Assembly: GCF_900101865.1 (NCBI RefSeq)
Contig: NZ_FNAH01000007.1
Location: 124,001-188,000, forward strand
DNA: 64,000 bases
Source of the DNA: Paracoccus isoporae
GTDB lineage: Bacteria > Pseudomonadota > Alphaproteobacteria > Rhodobacterales > Rhodobacteraceae
Reading direction: 5' to 3'
Positions 47,500 through 56,850 of this stretch are shown here, in pieces. Positions within the stretch are counted from its first letter, which is position 1. Each line of letters starts with the position of its first letter. The position numbers were made by a program, and so were the translations under genes. Under the pieces are notes generated by a model. The model did not search any database. It saw only the letters and a list, made by a program, of their open reading frames with translations, and was not told the DNA's origin.

Positions 47500-49560
47500 T
47501 CAGCGCAGGGCGGCCTCGATATTGCCACCATCGACGGTCATGACATGGGCCGTGGTGCGCGGCGCGCGGGCGAGCATCACGAAAGCCTGCGCCACGTGCC
47601 CCGCCTCGACCTCGCGGCCCAGCAGATTGCCCGCCATATAGCGCGTCTCGTCCAGCCCGCGCGCGGCCGAACGGGTGCGGATCATCTCGTCGGTCAGCAG
47701 CCCCGAGCGGATCCGGTCGGCATTGACGCCGTTGACCCTGATCCCCTCCGGCCCGAGTTCAAGAGCAAGCTGGCGGAGCAGAAAGAACGTCGCGGCTTTC
47801 GGCAGGCCGTAGGCTCCGAAATTCCGGCCCGGATTCACCGCCTGTTTCGAGACGTTGAACAGGATCTGCCCGGCATCCCGCTCACCGCGCGTCCCACGCC
47901 CTTCGGTATGGCGGCGGAACACGGCGGTGGCCGCCTGCGCGATGGCCTGGTGAGCGAAGAAATTCAGCTCGAAACTCTGCCGCAGCGTCTCGTCCGCCAG
48001 GGTCGCGATCTCGCCGCCTGTCGCCGCCCCGGCATTGGAGACGAGAATATCCAGCCCGCCGAAACGCGCGACGCAGGCCGCCACCGCCTGCGCCGCCGCG
48101 CCATCGGCGGTGATGTCGCAGTGATGGGTTGCGTGGTCGCGGCCAAGCTCGGCGGCGGCGGAGGACAGCGCCTCCGCGTCGCGATCGACGAGGAACAGCG
48201 CAGCCCCCTCCGCCGCGAAGGCCCTGGCAGTGGCCAGCCCGATGGCGCCCGCACCGCCCGTCACCAGCACGATGCGACCGCGAAAACCTGGTACTGCGCC
48301 CCGGCCCAGCTTCGCCTGTTCCAGTGACCAGTATTCCATGTCGAACAGATCGGCCTCGCCAATCGGCCGGAACTCGCCCGCCGCTTCGCCGTCGGACATG
48401 ACCCGCGCGGTCTGGCAGCCGATATCGGCGGCGATGCGGGCTGCGGCGGCATTTGCGCCCACGCCGACGATGCCGCGCCCCGCGATCCAGACCAGGCCGG
48501 GTATGGGCGGCAGCATCGTCTTTGGACTGGCCGCGTTTGGTGCATTGCGCTCGAAATACGTGGTGTAATCGGTTGCAAAATCTGCCACCGCCTTGCGCAT
48601 CGCCCCGGGTCCAGCCTGCTGGATCTCATTTGTGATCACAAGCGGATGCCCCTTGGTGCGGATGACATGGTCGGGCGTTGCCACGCCGCGCCCTGCAAGC
48701 TCCGCCAGATCATCGCGGCAGGTGAAGCCGCGCATCGCCGCATCGTCACGCAGATCCAGCACCGGCAGTGCCGCGCCCTCCGGCAGGCAGGAGGCGAGCG
48801 CGCCCCGCAGCCCCGACAGATCGGGCGGCGGGCCAACAGAGGCCGCCGGGTAAAGCGGCGCCTTGCGCCGCGCGGCCAGCCAGGCCTCGACCTCGTTTGT
48901 CTGCGCCACCAGCCGGTCATAGGATGATTTCGCGTCTGGCCCCCAGGTGAAATGCCCGTGATTGACCAGCAGCAGACCCTCCGCATCGGGGTTGGCCGCA
49001 TAGGCGTCGGCGGCCGCCTTGGCCAGGGCGAAACCCGGCATGATATAGGGCACCAGTGTCAGCCGGTCGCCAAAGATCTCGCGCGTCGCCTCGGCCACTT
49101 CGGGCAGGTTGGCGAGCGTCAGGAAGGCGGTGGCATGGGTGTGATCGACATAGCGATGCGGCAGCCAGGCGTGCAGCAGCGTCTCCACCGAGGGGTTCGG
49201 CGCCGCGCTGTCGAGCAGGTTCGCGCGCTGCACATTCACCATCGCCTCGTCCGACAGCTCGGCAAGCCCGCGCAAACGCGCCAGCGGGGCCATGCGCACG
49301 GCGGGCAGGCCGGCCGCCTCGATCGTCTCCAGATCCCAGCCGGAGCCCTTGATATGCAGCACATCCACCAGATCGCCATAGACATCCCGCGCCTGCGCCT
49401 TCAGCGAGGTGTTGCCGCCGCCATGCATGACCAGATCGGGATCACGACCGATCAGCCGGGAGGAATAGACGCGCAGCGCAAGCTCGCGCGCGGCAGGGTC
49501 GGGACCGGCCCGGTCCTGAAGCTCGCGCGCCTCGTCCTCGTTCCAGCGGTTCTCGATCAT
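47500..49560 (-). CDS. Bifunctional class II sugar-phosphate aldolase / short-chain dehydrogenase (RhaD-ADH type)
   Basis: This 686-residue fusion has an N-terminal class II (zinc) aldolase domain with the MHGGGNTS phosphate motif (45-52) and zinc histidines H140/H142 and H201/H203 regions (HTHATAF, NHGHFTW). A C-terminal SDR domain has TGGAGAIG (434-441), Ser571, Tyr584 and Lys588. In rhamnose operons such fusions cleave rhamnulose-1-phosphate and act on lactaldehyde. Here it is divergent from the SorC gene and near mtnA/mtnK, so a 5-deoxy- or 5-methylthio-ribulose-1-phosphate aldolase with coupled aldehyde oxidation or reduction is a good inference. Confidence 0.88.
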   Translation of the reverse strand: MIENRWNEDEARELQDRAGPDPAARELALRVYSSRLIGRDPDLVMHGGGNTSLKAQARDVYGDLVDVLHIKGSGWDLETIEAAGLPAVRMAPLARLRGLAELSDEAMVNVQRANLLDSAAPNPSVETLLHAWLPHRYVDHTHATAFLTLANLPEVAEATREIFGDRLTLVPYIMPGFALAKAAADAYAANPDAEGLLLVNHGHFTWGPDAKSSYDRLVAQTNEVEAWLAARRKAPLYPAASVGPPPDLSGLRGALASCLPEGAALPVLDLRDDAAMRGFTCRDDLAELAGRGVATPDHVIRTKGHPLVITNEIQQAGPGAMRKAVADFATDYTTYFERNAPNAASPKTMLPPIPGLVWIAGRGIVGVGANAAAARIAADIGCQTARVMSDGEAAGEFRPIGEADLFDMEYWSLEQAKLGRGAVPGFRGRIVLVTGGAGAIGLATARAFAAEGAALFLVDRDAEALSSAAAELGRDHATHHCDITADGAAAQAVAACVARFGGLDILVSNAGAATGGEIATLADETLRQSFELNFFAHQAIAQAATAVFRRHTEGRGTRGERDAGQILFNVSKQAVNPGRNFGAYGLPKAATFFLLRQLALELGPEGIRVNGVNADRIRSGLLTDEMIRTRSAARGLDETRYMAGNLLGREVEAGHVAQAFVMLARAPRTTAHVMTVDGGNIEAALR

Positions 49561-49626
49561 CGGGGCGGGTTCCCTGTGCTGATATCCGTCGGGGCTTGCC
49601 CATCGGCTGGCCAGTGCTATTATTTA

Positions 49627-49650
49627 CAAATGTCAAATATGTCTGTCAAA
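49627..49650. promoter_or_regulatory. Candidate SorC operator 1
   Basis: The half-site CAAATGTCAA (49627-49636) is followed by a second TGTCAAA (49644-49650) in direct orientation. It lies between the divergent aldolase and SorC genes and is identical, over 10 nt, to each arm of the palindrome at 53119-53144. Confidence 0.7.
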
Positions 49651-49667
49651 CGTAGAACAGCCTTGCG

Positions 49668-50642
49668 ATGAACCAGCTCAGCAAGCGCCGGACGATGGGA
49701 CGGGTCAGCGGCGAGAACGCCGTGATCGAGGTCGCATGGCTGTATTACCATGACGGGCTGAACCAGAAGGACATTGCCGAGGCGTTCGGCATCTCCCGCG
49801 CGACCGTGGTGAATTATCTTCAGGAGGCGCGCGAGAAGGGGCTGATCCGCATCACCCTGGCCGCGCCGGCCTTCACCACCCATCGTCTTGCCGCCGAGCT
49901 TTGCCGGAGATTCGGGCTGACCGCCGCCTATGTGGTGCCGGATGAGGGCACGACGCAGGAACAGCAATTCATGCGGGTGGTGCGCGGGGCGGCGCTGTGG
50001 CTGCCGGAATTGCTGGCGCCGGGCGACAGGCTGGGCGTGGCCTGGGGGCGCACCGTGTTCGATCTGGCGGCGGCGCTGGAACGCCACGACATTGCGGACA
50101 TGACCGTGCTGCAGCTTGTCGGCTCGATGGCGACGCCCTACGGGTTCACGGCCGAGGCCTGCTCGACCAGGCTGGCGCAGCGGCTTGGCGCGCGCTGCCT
50201 GAACCTGCACGCGCCGGCCATCCTGTCGTCGGCGGATCTCGCCGCCGCGCTGCGCGCCGAGCCGATCATCTCGCGCCAGCTCGCCGGGATCGAGACGCTG
50301 AACAAGCTGCTGTTCTCGGTCGGCACCATCCTGCCCGACAGCCATATCATGTCCGCCGGGCTGGCGACGCAGGCGGATCTGGATCATTACGTCGCCGCGG
50401 GTGCCGCGGGGGTGATCTGCGGCCGCTTCGTCGATGCCGGGGGCCGCGCCATTCCCGGCCCGATGGAGGCGCGCATGATCGGCATCCCGATGGAGCGTCT
50501 GACCGGCCTGCCGATGGGCATTCTGGTCACGCCGGGGAAGGACAAGGTCGAGGCCAGCATGGCCGCGATCCGGGGCGGCTACGTCACCCATCTTGTGACC
50601 TGCACCACCGTGGCCGAGGCGCTGCTGAGCGCGGCGGGCTGA
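49668..50642 (+). CDS. SorC-family transcriptional regulator
   Basis: This 324-residue protein has an N-terminal helix-turn-helix (WLYYHDGLNQKDIAEAFGISRATVVNYLQEAREKGLI) and a C-terminal SorC/DeoR sugar-phosphate-binding domain. Members such as LsrR and DeoR-type SorC proteins sense phosphorylated sugars. It is divergent from the aldolase gene and convergent with mtnA, in the middle of the pentose locus, so a ketose- or aldose-1-phosphate is a likely effector. Confidence 0.88.
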   Translation: MNQLSKRRTMGRVSGENAVIEVAWLYYHDGLNQKDIAEAFGISRATVVNYLQEAREKGLIRITLAAPAFTTHRLAAELCRRFGLTAAYVVPDEGTTQEQQFMRVVRGAALWLPELLAPGDRLGVAWGRTVFDLAAALERHDIADMTVLQLVGSMATPYGFTAEACSTRLAQRLGARCLNLHAPAILSSADLAAALRAEPIISRQLAGIETLNKLLFSVGTILPDSHIMSAGLATQADLDHYVAAGAAGVICGRFVDAGGRAIPGPMEARMIGIPMERLTGLPMGILVTPGKDKVEASMAAIRGGYVTHLVTCTTVAEALLSAAG

Positions 50643-50660
50643 TGGCGGATCAGCCGCCAT
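50642..50660. terminator. Convergent-end hairpin between the SorC and mtnA genes
   Basis: ATGGCGG and CCGCCAT pair perfectly around ATCAG at the junction of the two convergent genes. No T-run follows, so termination strength is uncertain. Confidence 0.45.
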
Positions 50661-51771
50661 GCCTGCGGTCCTGCGCGGCGTTCTTCAGATCCCCGAACAT
50701 CTGCGCCATGGCGTCGGCATTGGCCGAGCAGATGCCGCGCTCGGTAATCAGCCCCGTCACCAGCTCGGCCGGGGTCACGTCGAAGGCCGGGTTGCGCCCT
50801 TCCGTCCCGTCGGGGCTGATCTGCACGGTGGTGATGCGGCCCTGATCGTCGCGGCCCTGGACATGGGTGATCTCTGCCCCGTCGCGCTCCTCGATCGGGA
50901 TCTCGCGCAGGCCGTCCGTCACCGTCCAGTCGATGGTGGGCGAGGGCAGGGCGACATAGAAGGGCACGTCATTGGCCTTGGCGGCGAGCGCCTTGAGATA
51001 GGTGCCGATCTTGTTGCAGACATCGCCGCGCGCCGTCGTCCGGTCGGTGCCGACGATGACCAGATCCACCTCGCCATGCTGCATCAGATGGCCGCCGGCA
51101 TTGTCCACGATCAGTGAATGCGGCACCCCGGCGCTGTTCAGCTCCCACGCGGTCAGCTGCGCGCCCTGGTTGCGGGGGCGGGTCTCGTCCACGAAGACAT
51201 GGACGGCGATGCCGGCCTCCATCGCGTGGTAGATGGGCGAGGTGGCGGTGCCCCAATCCACCGTGGCGGGCCAGCCGGCATTGCAATGGGTCAGGATATT
51301 GACCGGCGCGCCATCGGGCTTGGCCGCGGCGATCTCGCGGATCAGCGCCAGCCCGTTCTCACCGATGCGGCGGTTGATCTCCACATCTTCCTCGGCGATC
51401 TCGTCGGCGCGGCGAAAGGCGGCCGCGGCGCGGTCGCCGGGCGGCAGCGGGCGCAGCACCCGGTCCATCTCGTCAAGCGCCCAACGCAGGTTGATGGCGG
51501 TCGGCCGCGTCGCGTGCAGGATCTCCCATGTCTCGGAGAGCGCCGCGTCCGACGCATCGCGCCGCATCTGGCAGGCCACGCCGTAGGCCGCCGTCGCCCC
51601 GATCAGCGGCGCGCCGCGCACCCACATGTCGCGGATGGCGGTGGCGAAATCTTCGCGGCTGTCCAGCGGGACGATGCGCAGCTCATGCGGCAGCCAGCGT
51701 TGATCGATGATCCGCACCTCGCCCGCATCGTCGCGCCAGATGGATCGGAAAGGCTTGCCGTCGATCTTCAC
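50650..51771 (-). CDS. mtnA: S-methyl-5-thioribose-1-phosphate isomerase
   Basis: This 373-residue enzyme of the eIF2B-like family converts 5-methylthioribose-1-phosphate (or 5-deoxyribose-1-phosphate) to the ribulose-1-phosphate form. The catalytic pair is present: Cys163 in [12 protein letters not shown] and Asp243 in [24 protein letters not shown]. The RGAPLIG and [17 protein letters not shown] segments are also typical of MtnA. Its start overlaps the mtnK stop by 4 nt, so it is made together with the kinase. Confidence 0.93.
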   Translation of the reverse strand: MKIDGKPFRSIWRDDAGEVRIIDQRWLPHELRIVPLDSREDFATAIRDMWVRGAPLIGATAAYGVACQMRRDASDAALSETWEILHATRPTAINLRWALDEMDRVLRPLPPGDRAAAAFRRADEIAEEDVEINRRIGENGLALIREIAAAKPDGAPVNILTHCNAGWPATVDWGTATSPIYHAMEAGIAVHVFVDETRPRNQGAQLTAWELNSAGVPHSLIVDNAGGHLMQHGEVDLVIVGTDRTTARGDVCNKIGTYLKALAAKANDVPFYVALPSPTIDWTVTDGLREIPIEERDGAEITHVQGRDDQGRITTVQISPDGTEGRNPAFDVTPAELVTGLITERGICSANADAMAQMFGDLKNAAQDRRHGG

Positions 51772-53036
51772 AGGTGATCCTCCGTTCCGGTTCTGCGCGC
51801 CAGTTCCAGCAATGCGCCCATGTCGCTGATGCTGTCGCGGCCGTGGATGGCGGCGGTGCCGAGCGCCAGGGCGCGCGCCTCGCAGGTGGCGCGCCTTGCC
51901 TCGTCAGAGATGGTCTCGAAATCCGCGTTATGGGCCAGCCCGAGGATGCGGCGGTGCATCTCTACCCCGCAAAATCCGAGCGCGTCGCGCCAGATCGCGT
52001 CAAGCCGCCGTGCCAGCGCGACATCGGCCGCCTGGTGATGGCCCTGATCCTCGTAGAGCGTCGCCTGGTAGAGGATGCCGCGGCGCTCCTCGTGCCAGAG
52101 GCGCGAGAACGCCTCGGCGAAGGCCGACCAGATGTCGTCGGTCGCGGCCAGCAGCCAGTCCTGGTAGGTGGCGCGATCCCCCGGTTCGCTCTCATGTCCG
52201 GGCTGTGACATATAGGCCATGAGGAAATTCGAGATCAGCATGCCGATATCGAACCCCATCGGCCCGTAAAAGGCGAATTCCGGGTCGATGACACGGTAAT
52301 CGCCGTCATCCGCGACCATGACCGAGCCGGTATGCAGATCGCCATGCAGCAGCGTCTCGGCGCGGGTGGTGAAGTCCAGCTTCAGCTCCTGCGCCGCGAC
52401 CTTCAGCGCAAGATCGGCGCGCAGCCGCGCCACCGCGGCGTCCAGCCCGGCAGTATGGCGGTTCATCTCGGCATCGAAATACGGGTCGGAGAAGATCAGG
52501 TTCTCGGTGATGTCGCACAGCTCGACATTGCCGCAGAACAGGGCCACATCGGCCTTCTTCTCGGGCGCCTTCATCGACAGATCGGAGCCGCGGAACAGCG
52601 TGCGCGCGCAGAACCGGCCCAGCATCCGGCCCAGCCCGTCATAGCGCCGGGCCTGGATCAGACCCTGGCGCAGGATGATGTGGCGGTCGAGATATTCCAT
52701 CACGATCAGCGCCTGGTCCTCGTCAAAATGGAAGACCTCGGGGACCGCGCCGGGATCGCGCGCCTCCTCCCGGATCAGCGCGTGATATTCGAAGAAGCTG
52801 CGTTTCAGCGGCAGCGGCCAGGATTCTCCGACCAGCCGGACATAGGGCAGGGCCTGCTTGACCACGGCCGCGCCCGCATCGCCGCGCACGATGAAGACAA
52901 GGTTCAGATTTCCGTCGCCCACCTCGGTCACGTCCCAGCCATCGGGCGGGCCGACCCGGTCGGTGAGCGCCGGCAGCGTGCCAAGCCTTTGTGGCAGGGT
53001 GCGGGGTGTCAGCGCCTCATAGGCGGGTTTGGTCAT
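51768..53036 (-). CDS. mtnK: S-methyl-5-thioribose kinase
   Basis: This 422-residue kinase of the aminoglycoside-phosphotransferase/choline-kinase fold phosphorylates 5-methylthioribose at C1. Its features are strongly MtnK-like: the nucleotide loop [11 protein letters not shown] (38-48), KQALPYVR (60-67), the [11 protein letters not shown] catalytic segment, and the metal-binding [16 protein letters not shown] segment. Known MtnK enzymes also take 5-deoxyribose. The ATG at 53036 begins MTKPAYE; the extension to 53141 runs into the operator. It is first in the minus-strand mtnK-mtnA pair. Confidence 0.93.
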   Translation of the reverse strand: MTKPAYEALTPRTLPQRLGTLPALTDRVGPPDGWDVTEVGDGNLNLVFIVRGDAGAAVVKQALPYVRLVGESWPLPLKRSFFEYHALIREEARDPGAVPEVFHFDEDQALIVMEYLDRHIILRQGLIQARRYDGLGRMLGRFCARTLFRGSDLSMKAPEKKADVALFCGNVELCDITENLIFSDPYFDAEMNRHTAGLDAAVARLRADLALKVAAQELKLDFTTRAETLLHGDLHTGSVMVADDGDYRVIDPEFAFYGPMGFDIGMLISNFLMAYMSQPGHESEPGDRATYQDWLLAATDDIWSAFAEAFSRLWHEERRGILYQATLYEDQGHHQAADVALARRLDAIWRDALGFCGVEMHRRILGLAHNADFETISDEARRATCEARALALGTAAIHGRDSISDMGALLELARRTGTEDHL

Positions 53037-53118
53037 GTCTCGCCTCCCTCCGGGTGGAGCGCGTCGCGCCGCACCCGTCCTTCGTCGTCGGACAGGGGCA
53101 GGATTTCCGCTCTGAAAG

Positions 53119-53144
53119 CAAATGTCAAACATTATTGACATTTG
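53119..53144. promoter_or_regulatory. SorC-type operator 2, perfect palindrome
   Basis: CAAATGTCAA and TTGACATTTG form a perfect 10-bp inverted repeat with a 6-nt spacer. It lies in the divergent region between mtnK and the sugar ABC ATPase and can control both directions. The arm is repeated in the aldolase/SorC control region, which ties both halves of the locus to one regulator. Confidence 0.8.
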
Positions 53145-53186
53145 TGGAAGCGCGGCGTTAGCGTCGGGACAGAAGGGGGAGATGCC

Positions 53187-54719
53187 GTGCCCGCGAATGC
53201 CATCGCCATTGCCGGTCTGACCAAGTCATTTGCCCGCAACCGGGTGTTGCGCGGCATCGACCTGACCCTGCCCGCCGGTCAGGTGACGGTGCTGATGGGG
53301 GCCAATGGCGCCGGGAAATCCACCCTGGTGAAAATCCTCTGCGGGGTGTTCCGGCCCGATGGCGGCAGCGTCATGCTGGGCGGGCGTCCCTTTGCGCCTG
53401 CCGCGCCGGTCGATGCGCTGCGGGCGGGCGTGGTGACGGTGCATCAGAACATCAACGAAGGCGTCGCGCCCGATCTCGACGTGGCCTCGAACCTGCTGCT
53501 CGACGATCTCGCCTCCGGCTCGGGCTTCTTCCTCAATCGCCGCCGGATGCGGGAGGAGGGGCGGCGGATCGCGGATGCGGTCGGGCTGGATGTCGCGATG
53601 GGGCGCGAGGTGGCGAGCCTCAGCCTCGCCGACCGGCAACTCGTCTCCATCGCGCGGGCCATGGCGCACCGGCCGCGCCTGATGATCCTGGACGAGCCGA
53701 CATCGTCGCTGTCGGCGGCGGAGACCGAGCGGCTTTTCGCGCTGATCGAGCAGTTGAAGGCGGAGGGCGTGGCGATCCTGTATATTTCGCACCGCATGTC
53801 GGATATCCGGCGTCTTGCCGACCGGATCGTGTCGATGCGCGACGGGCAGATATCCGGCACGTTCGAGGGGCGGGATCTGGATTACGCGGGCGCGGTGCGC
53901 GCCATGCTGGGCCATGAGATCACCGAGGTCGATATCCGCATTCCCGACGCCGGAGGCGCGGTGATCGAGGCGGCCGGGATGCGGCTGCGCGAGGGGGCGC
54001 GCCCCTTCGATCTGACGCTGCGCGAGAACGAGGTCGTCGCGGTCGCAGGGCTGGTCGGCTCGGGCAAATCGGCGCTGGCAGAGGCGCTGTTCGGCGTCTC
54101 GGCGCCGGTATCCGGAGAGATGTCGCTGGACGGCAAGCCCTTCCGCCCGAAATCGCCGGGCGATGCGGTGCGGCAGGGCGTGTTCCACCTGTCGAAGGAC
54201 CGGCTGCGCAATGCCGTGATCCCGGATTTCGATATTGCGCGCAACATCACGCTGCCCTTCCTGTCGCGGCATCAGGGGGCGCTTTCGATCATGCGGCGCG
54301 GTTCGGAGCGGGCAACCGCCGCGCGGATGATCGACATGATGGGCGTTGTCTGCCAGGGGCCGCGCGACGAGATCCTGACCCTGTCGGGCGGCAATCAGCA
54401 GAAGGTGGTGGTGGCGCGCTGGCTGGCCGAGCCGTGCCGTCTGCTGATCCTCGACGAGCCGTTCCAGGGCGTCGATATCGAGGCGCGCCGCGATATCGGC
54501 CGCCGCATCCGGGACAGCGCCGCTGACCGCGCGACGCTGGTGCTCTGCGCCGAGATCGACGAGGCGCTGGAGATCGCGGACCGCATCCTGGTGATGAGCG
54601 AGCATTCCATCGCCGGTGCGCACCGCAATGCCGAGATCGACCTCGACCTGCTGATGGCGCAGGTGACCGACACCGCCCCGCCGCCGTCCGGGGGTGCGCA
54701 GCTGGGGGTTGGAACATGA
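53187..54719 (+). CDS. Ribose-type sugar ABC transporter ATP-binding protein (two ABC domains)
   Basis: This 510-residue RbsA/MglA-type ATPase has two fused nucleotide-binding domains. The first has Walker A GANGAGKST and VASLSLADRQLVSIARAMAHRPRLMILDEPTSSLS; the second has the degenerate GLVGSGKSALAEALFG and a TLSGGNQQKVVVARWL signature. It imports a pentose or related sugar with the next two genes. The GTG at 53187 has GGGGGAG five nt upstream; the apparent TTG at 53142 lies within the operator. Confidence 0.92.
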   Translation: MPANAIAIAGLTKSFARNRVLRGIDLTLPAGQVTVLMGANGAGKSTLVKILCGVFRPDGGSVMLGGRPFAPAAPVDALRAGVVTVHQNINEGVAPDLDVASNLLLDDLASGSGFFLNRRRMREEGRRIADAVGLDVAMGREVASLSLADRQLVSIARAMAHRPRLMILDEPTSSLSAAETERLFALIEQLKAEGVAILYISHRMSDIRRLADRIVSMRDGQISGTFEGRDLDYAGAVRAMLGHEITEVDIRIPDAGGAVIEAAGMRLREGARPFDLTLRENEVVAVAGLVGSGKSALAEALFGVSAPVSGEMSLDGKPFRPKSPGDAVRQGVFHLSKDRLRNAVIPDFDIARNITLPFLSRHQGALSIMRRGSERATAARMIDMMGVVCQGPRDEILTLSGGNQQKVVVARWLAEPCRLLILDEPFQGVDIEARRDIGRRIRDSAADRATLVLCAEIDEALEIADRILVMSEHSIAGAHRNAEIDLDLLMAQVTDTAPPPSGGAQLGVGT

Positions 54720-55732
54720 GCAGGGGGTTCGATCCGGTCGAATTCGGCATCCGCTACGGCTTCCTGTTGCTGATGGCGGGGCTGATCGTCGGATTTTCCG
54801 TGGCACAACCGGCCTTCATGTCGGCGCGCAGCGCGGTGTTCATCTTCCAGTCGGTGGCGATCACCGGCATTCTGGCGCTTGGCGTCACCGCGACGCTGGT
54901 GGTCGGCGGGTTCGATCTGTCCATCGGCGCGGTCGCCACCTCATCGATGATGCTTGCTGCCTATGCGCAGGTGATCTGGCAACTCGGCGCCATCGAGGCG
55001 GTGGCGCTGTGCCTGCTGATGGGGGCGGCGGTCGGCTATATCAACGGCGTCCTGATCGTGAAGATGCGGGTGCCCGACCTGCTGGCGACGCTGGGGATGA
55101 TGTTCCTGCTGATGGGACTGCAGCGCATCCCGACCGAGGGGAATTCGATCTCGACCGGCATGGCGCTGCCGGATGGCAGCAACGCCACCGGCACCTTCTC
55201 GCCCTCATTCCTGATGCTGGGCCGTCACCGGCTGGATGTCGTGATCGAGAATCTGCTGCCGCTGTCGGTGGTGTTCCTGATCGCCATTGCCGTGCTGATC
55301 TGGATCTTTCTGGAAATGACCCGGCACGGGCGGATCATGTATGCGATCGGATCGAACGACCGGGCCGCGGCCCTGGCCGGGATCGACGTGAATGGCTATC
55401 GCATCCTGGCCTATGTGATCTCCGGCACGCTGGCCTCTTTCGGGGGGATATTGCTGGCCGCGCGGCTGGGACGCGGCGATGTCGCCTCGGGCAACAACCT
55501 GTTGCTGGACGCGGTCGCGGCGGCGCTGATCGGGTTCGCGGTTCTGGGCGCGGCCAAGCCCAACGCCTTCGGCACCGCCATCGGCGCGCTGTTCGTCGGC
55601 ATCCTGCTGCAGGGGCTGACGATGCTGAACGCGCCCTATTACACGCAGGATTTCATCAAGGGCGCGGTCCTGGTCATTGCGCTCGTCTTTACCTTCGCGC
55701 TGTCCGGCCGTCGCGGCCGGGCGCGGCACTGA
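54716..55732 (+). CDS. Ribose-type sugar ABC transporter permease
   Basis: This 338-residue RbsC-family permease has about ten transmembrane segments and the family signatures GVTATLVVGGFDLSIGAVATSS and GRIMYAIGSNDRAAALAGIDV. It overlaps the ATPase gene by 4 nt (ATGA). It is the only permease of this importer, so it probably works as a homodimer. Confidence 0.92.
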   Translation: MSRGFDPVEFGIRYGFLLLMAGLIVGFSVAQPAFMSARSAVFIFQSVAITGILALGVTATLVVGGFDLSIGAVATSSMMLAAYAQVIWQLGAIEAVALCLLMGAAVGYINGVLIVKMRVPDLLATLGMMFLLMGLQRIPTEGNSISTGMALPDGSNATGTFSPSFLMLGRHRLDVVIENLLPLSVVFLIAIAVLIWIFLEMTRHGRIMYAIGSNDRAAALAGIDVNGYRILAYVISGTLASFGGILLAARLGRGDVASGNNLLLDAVAAALIGFAVLGAAKPNAFGTAIGALFVGILLQGLTMLNAPYYTQDFIKGAVLVIALVFTFALSGRRGRARH

Positions 55733-55758
55733 ACTTCGGGATAACAAGGGAGGAAGCC

Positions 55759-56799
55759 ATGATTTCCAGAAGAACACTGATCGGACTGATGGGCGGCGCG
55801 GCCATGTGGCCCGGGCTGGTGCTGGCGCAGGATGGCGCGCCCGCGCCCTTCGACAATCCGGGCGATGTCAGGATCGCGCTCGTCCGCTATCTGTCCACCG
55901 GCGATTTCTTCCAGGCCTATCTTTCGGGCGTGGAGAAACAGGCTGAGGCGCTCGGCGTGGAATTGCAGGTCTTCGACAGCAGGCAGGACGCGGCGCTACA
56001 GGCCGATATGGTCGATCAGGCCATCGCGCTTGGCGTGGACGGGATCATCATCCAGCACGGGCTGACCGAATCGATGAAGGAGGCCGCGCAGCGCGCCGTC
56101 GATGCGGGCATCAAGGTCGTGGCCTTCGACGTGAATGTCGAGAACGAGGCGATCCCGCAGATCGAGCAGTCCGACCGGGATCTCGCCCGGCTGGCACTGG
56201 AACAGGCGATCGAAGACAATGGCGAGGAGTGGGTCGCGGGCTATGTCTATGTCCCCGGCATCGCACCGCTAGACCGGCGCAACGAGACCTGGGTGGAATT
56301 CAAGGAGACCTATCCCGGCATCACCGAGAAAGCCGCCTTCGGCACGATGGACAACCCCATCGCCAATTCGGTCGCCAATCAGGCGCGTTCTGTCCTGTCG
56401 GCCAATCCCGACATCACGGTGATGTTCGCGCCTTACGACGAATTCGCCAAGGGCGTGAAGATCGCCGTGGACGAGGCCGGGCTGTCGCAGGATGTCTCGA
56501 TCTACTCGGCGGATATCTCCACCGCGGATATCGCGCTGATGCGCGAGGCGGATTCGTCCTGGAAGGCCACGGCCGCGACCAACCCGGCGGTGGTGGGCGA
56601 GGTGTCGGTGCGCACGCTGGCGCAGTATCTCGCCGGTGAAGAGGTCGCCCCGCAGGTCATCGTGCCGCCGACGCTGATTACCCAGGACCAACTCAACGAG
56701 CTGGAGATCACCAATATGGAGGAGCTGGGCGCCAAGCTGCCCGAGTTTGTCCATGCCGACGTGTCGGTGTCGGACTGGATGACACTGCCCGAACGCTGA
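55759..56799 (+). CDS. Sugar ABC transporter binding protein with Tat-like signal
   Basis: This 346-residue type-1 periplasmic binding protein (RbsB-like) carries a signal peptide with a twin-arginine motif (ISRRTLIGLMGG) and a cleavage site near VLAQ, so Tat export is possible. Ligand-pocket segments include DIALVRYLSTGDFFQAY-like start (RIALVRYLSTGDFFQAY) and VAFDVNVENEAIPQ. The gene context points to a pentose such as 5-methylthioribose or 5-deoxyribose. A GGGAGGAAG site precedes the ATG. Confidence 0.9.
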   Translation: MISRRTLIGLMGGAAMWPGLVLAQDGAPAPFDNPGDVRIALVRYLSTGDFFQAYLSGVEKQAEALGVELQVFDSRQDAALQADMVDQAIALGVDGIIIQHGLTESMKEAAQRAVDAGIKVVAFDVNVENEAIPQIEQSDRDLARLALEQAIEDNGEEWVAGYVYVPGIAPLDRRNETWVEFKETYPGITEKAAFGTMDNPIANSVANQARSVLSANPDITVMFAPYDEFAKGVKIAVDEAGLSQDVSIYSADISTADIALMREADSSWKATAATNPAVVGEVSVRTLAQYLAGEEVAPQVIVPPTLITQDQLNELEITNMEELGAKLPEFVHADVSVSDWMTLPER

Positions 56800-56808
56800 T
56801 TGCAACCT

Positions 56809-56830
56809 GCGGGGGCCTGCGGGCCCCCGC
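56809..56830 (+). other. Intra-operon hairpin after the sugar-binding-protein gene
   Basis: GCGGGGGCC and GGCCCCCGC form a perfect 9-bp stem with a 4-nt loop, no T-run, between the binding protein and the split transketolase. It probably separates the expression level of the importer from that of the enzymes. Confidence 0.65.
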
Positions 56831-56850
56831 TCATCCGAACGAGGTCATCC

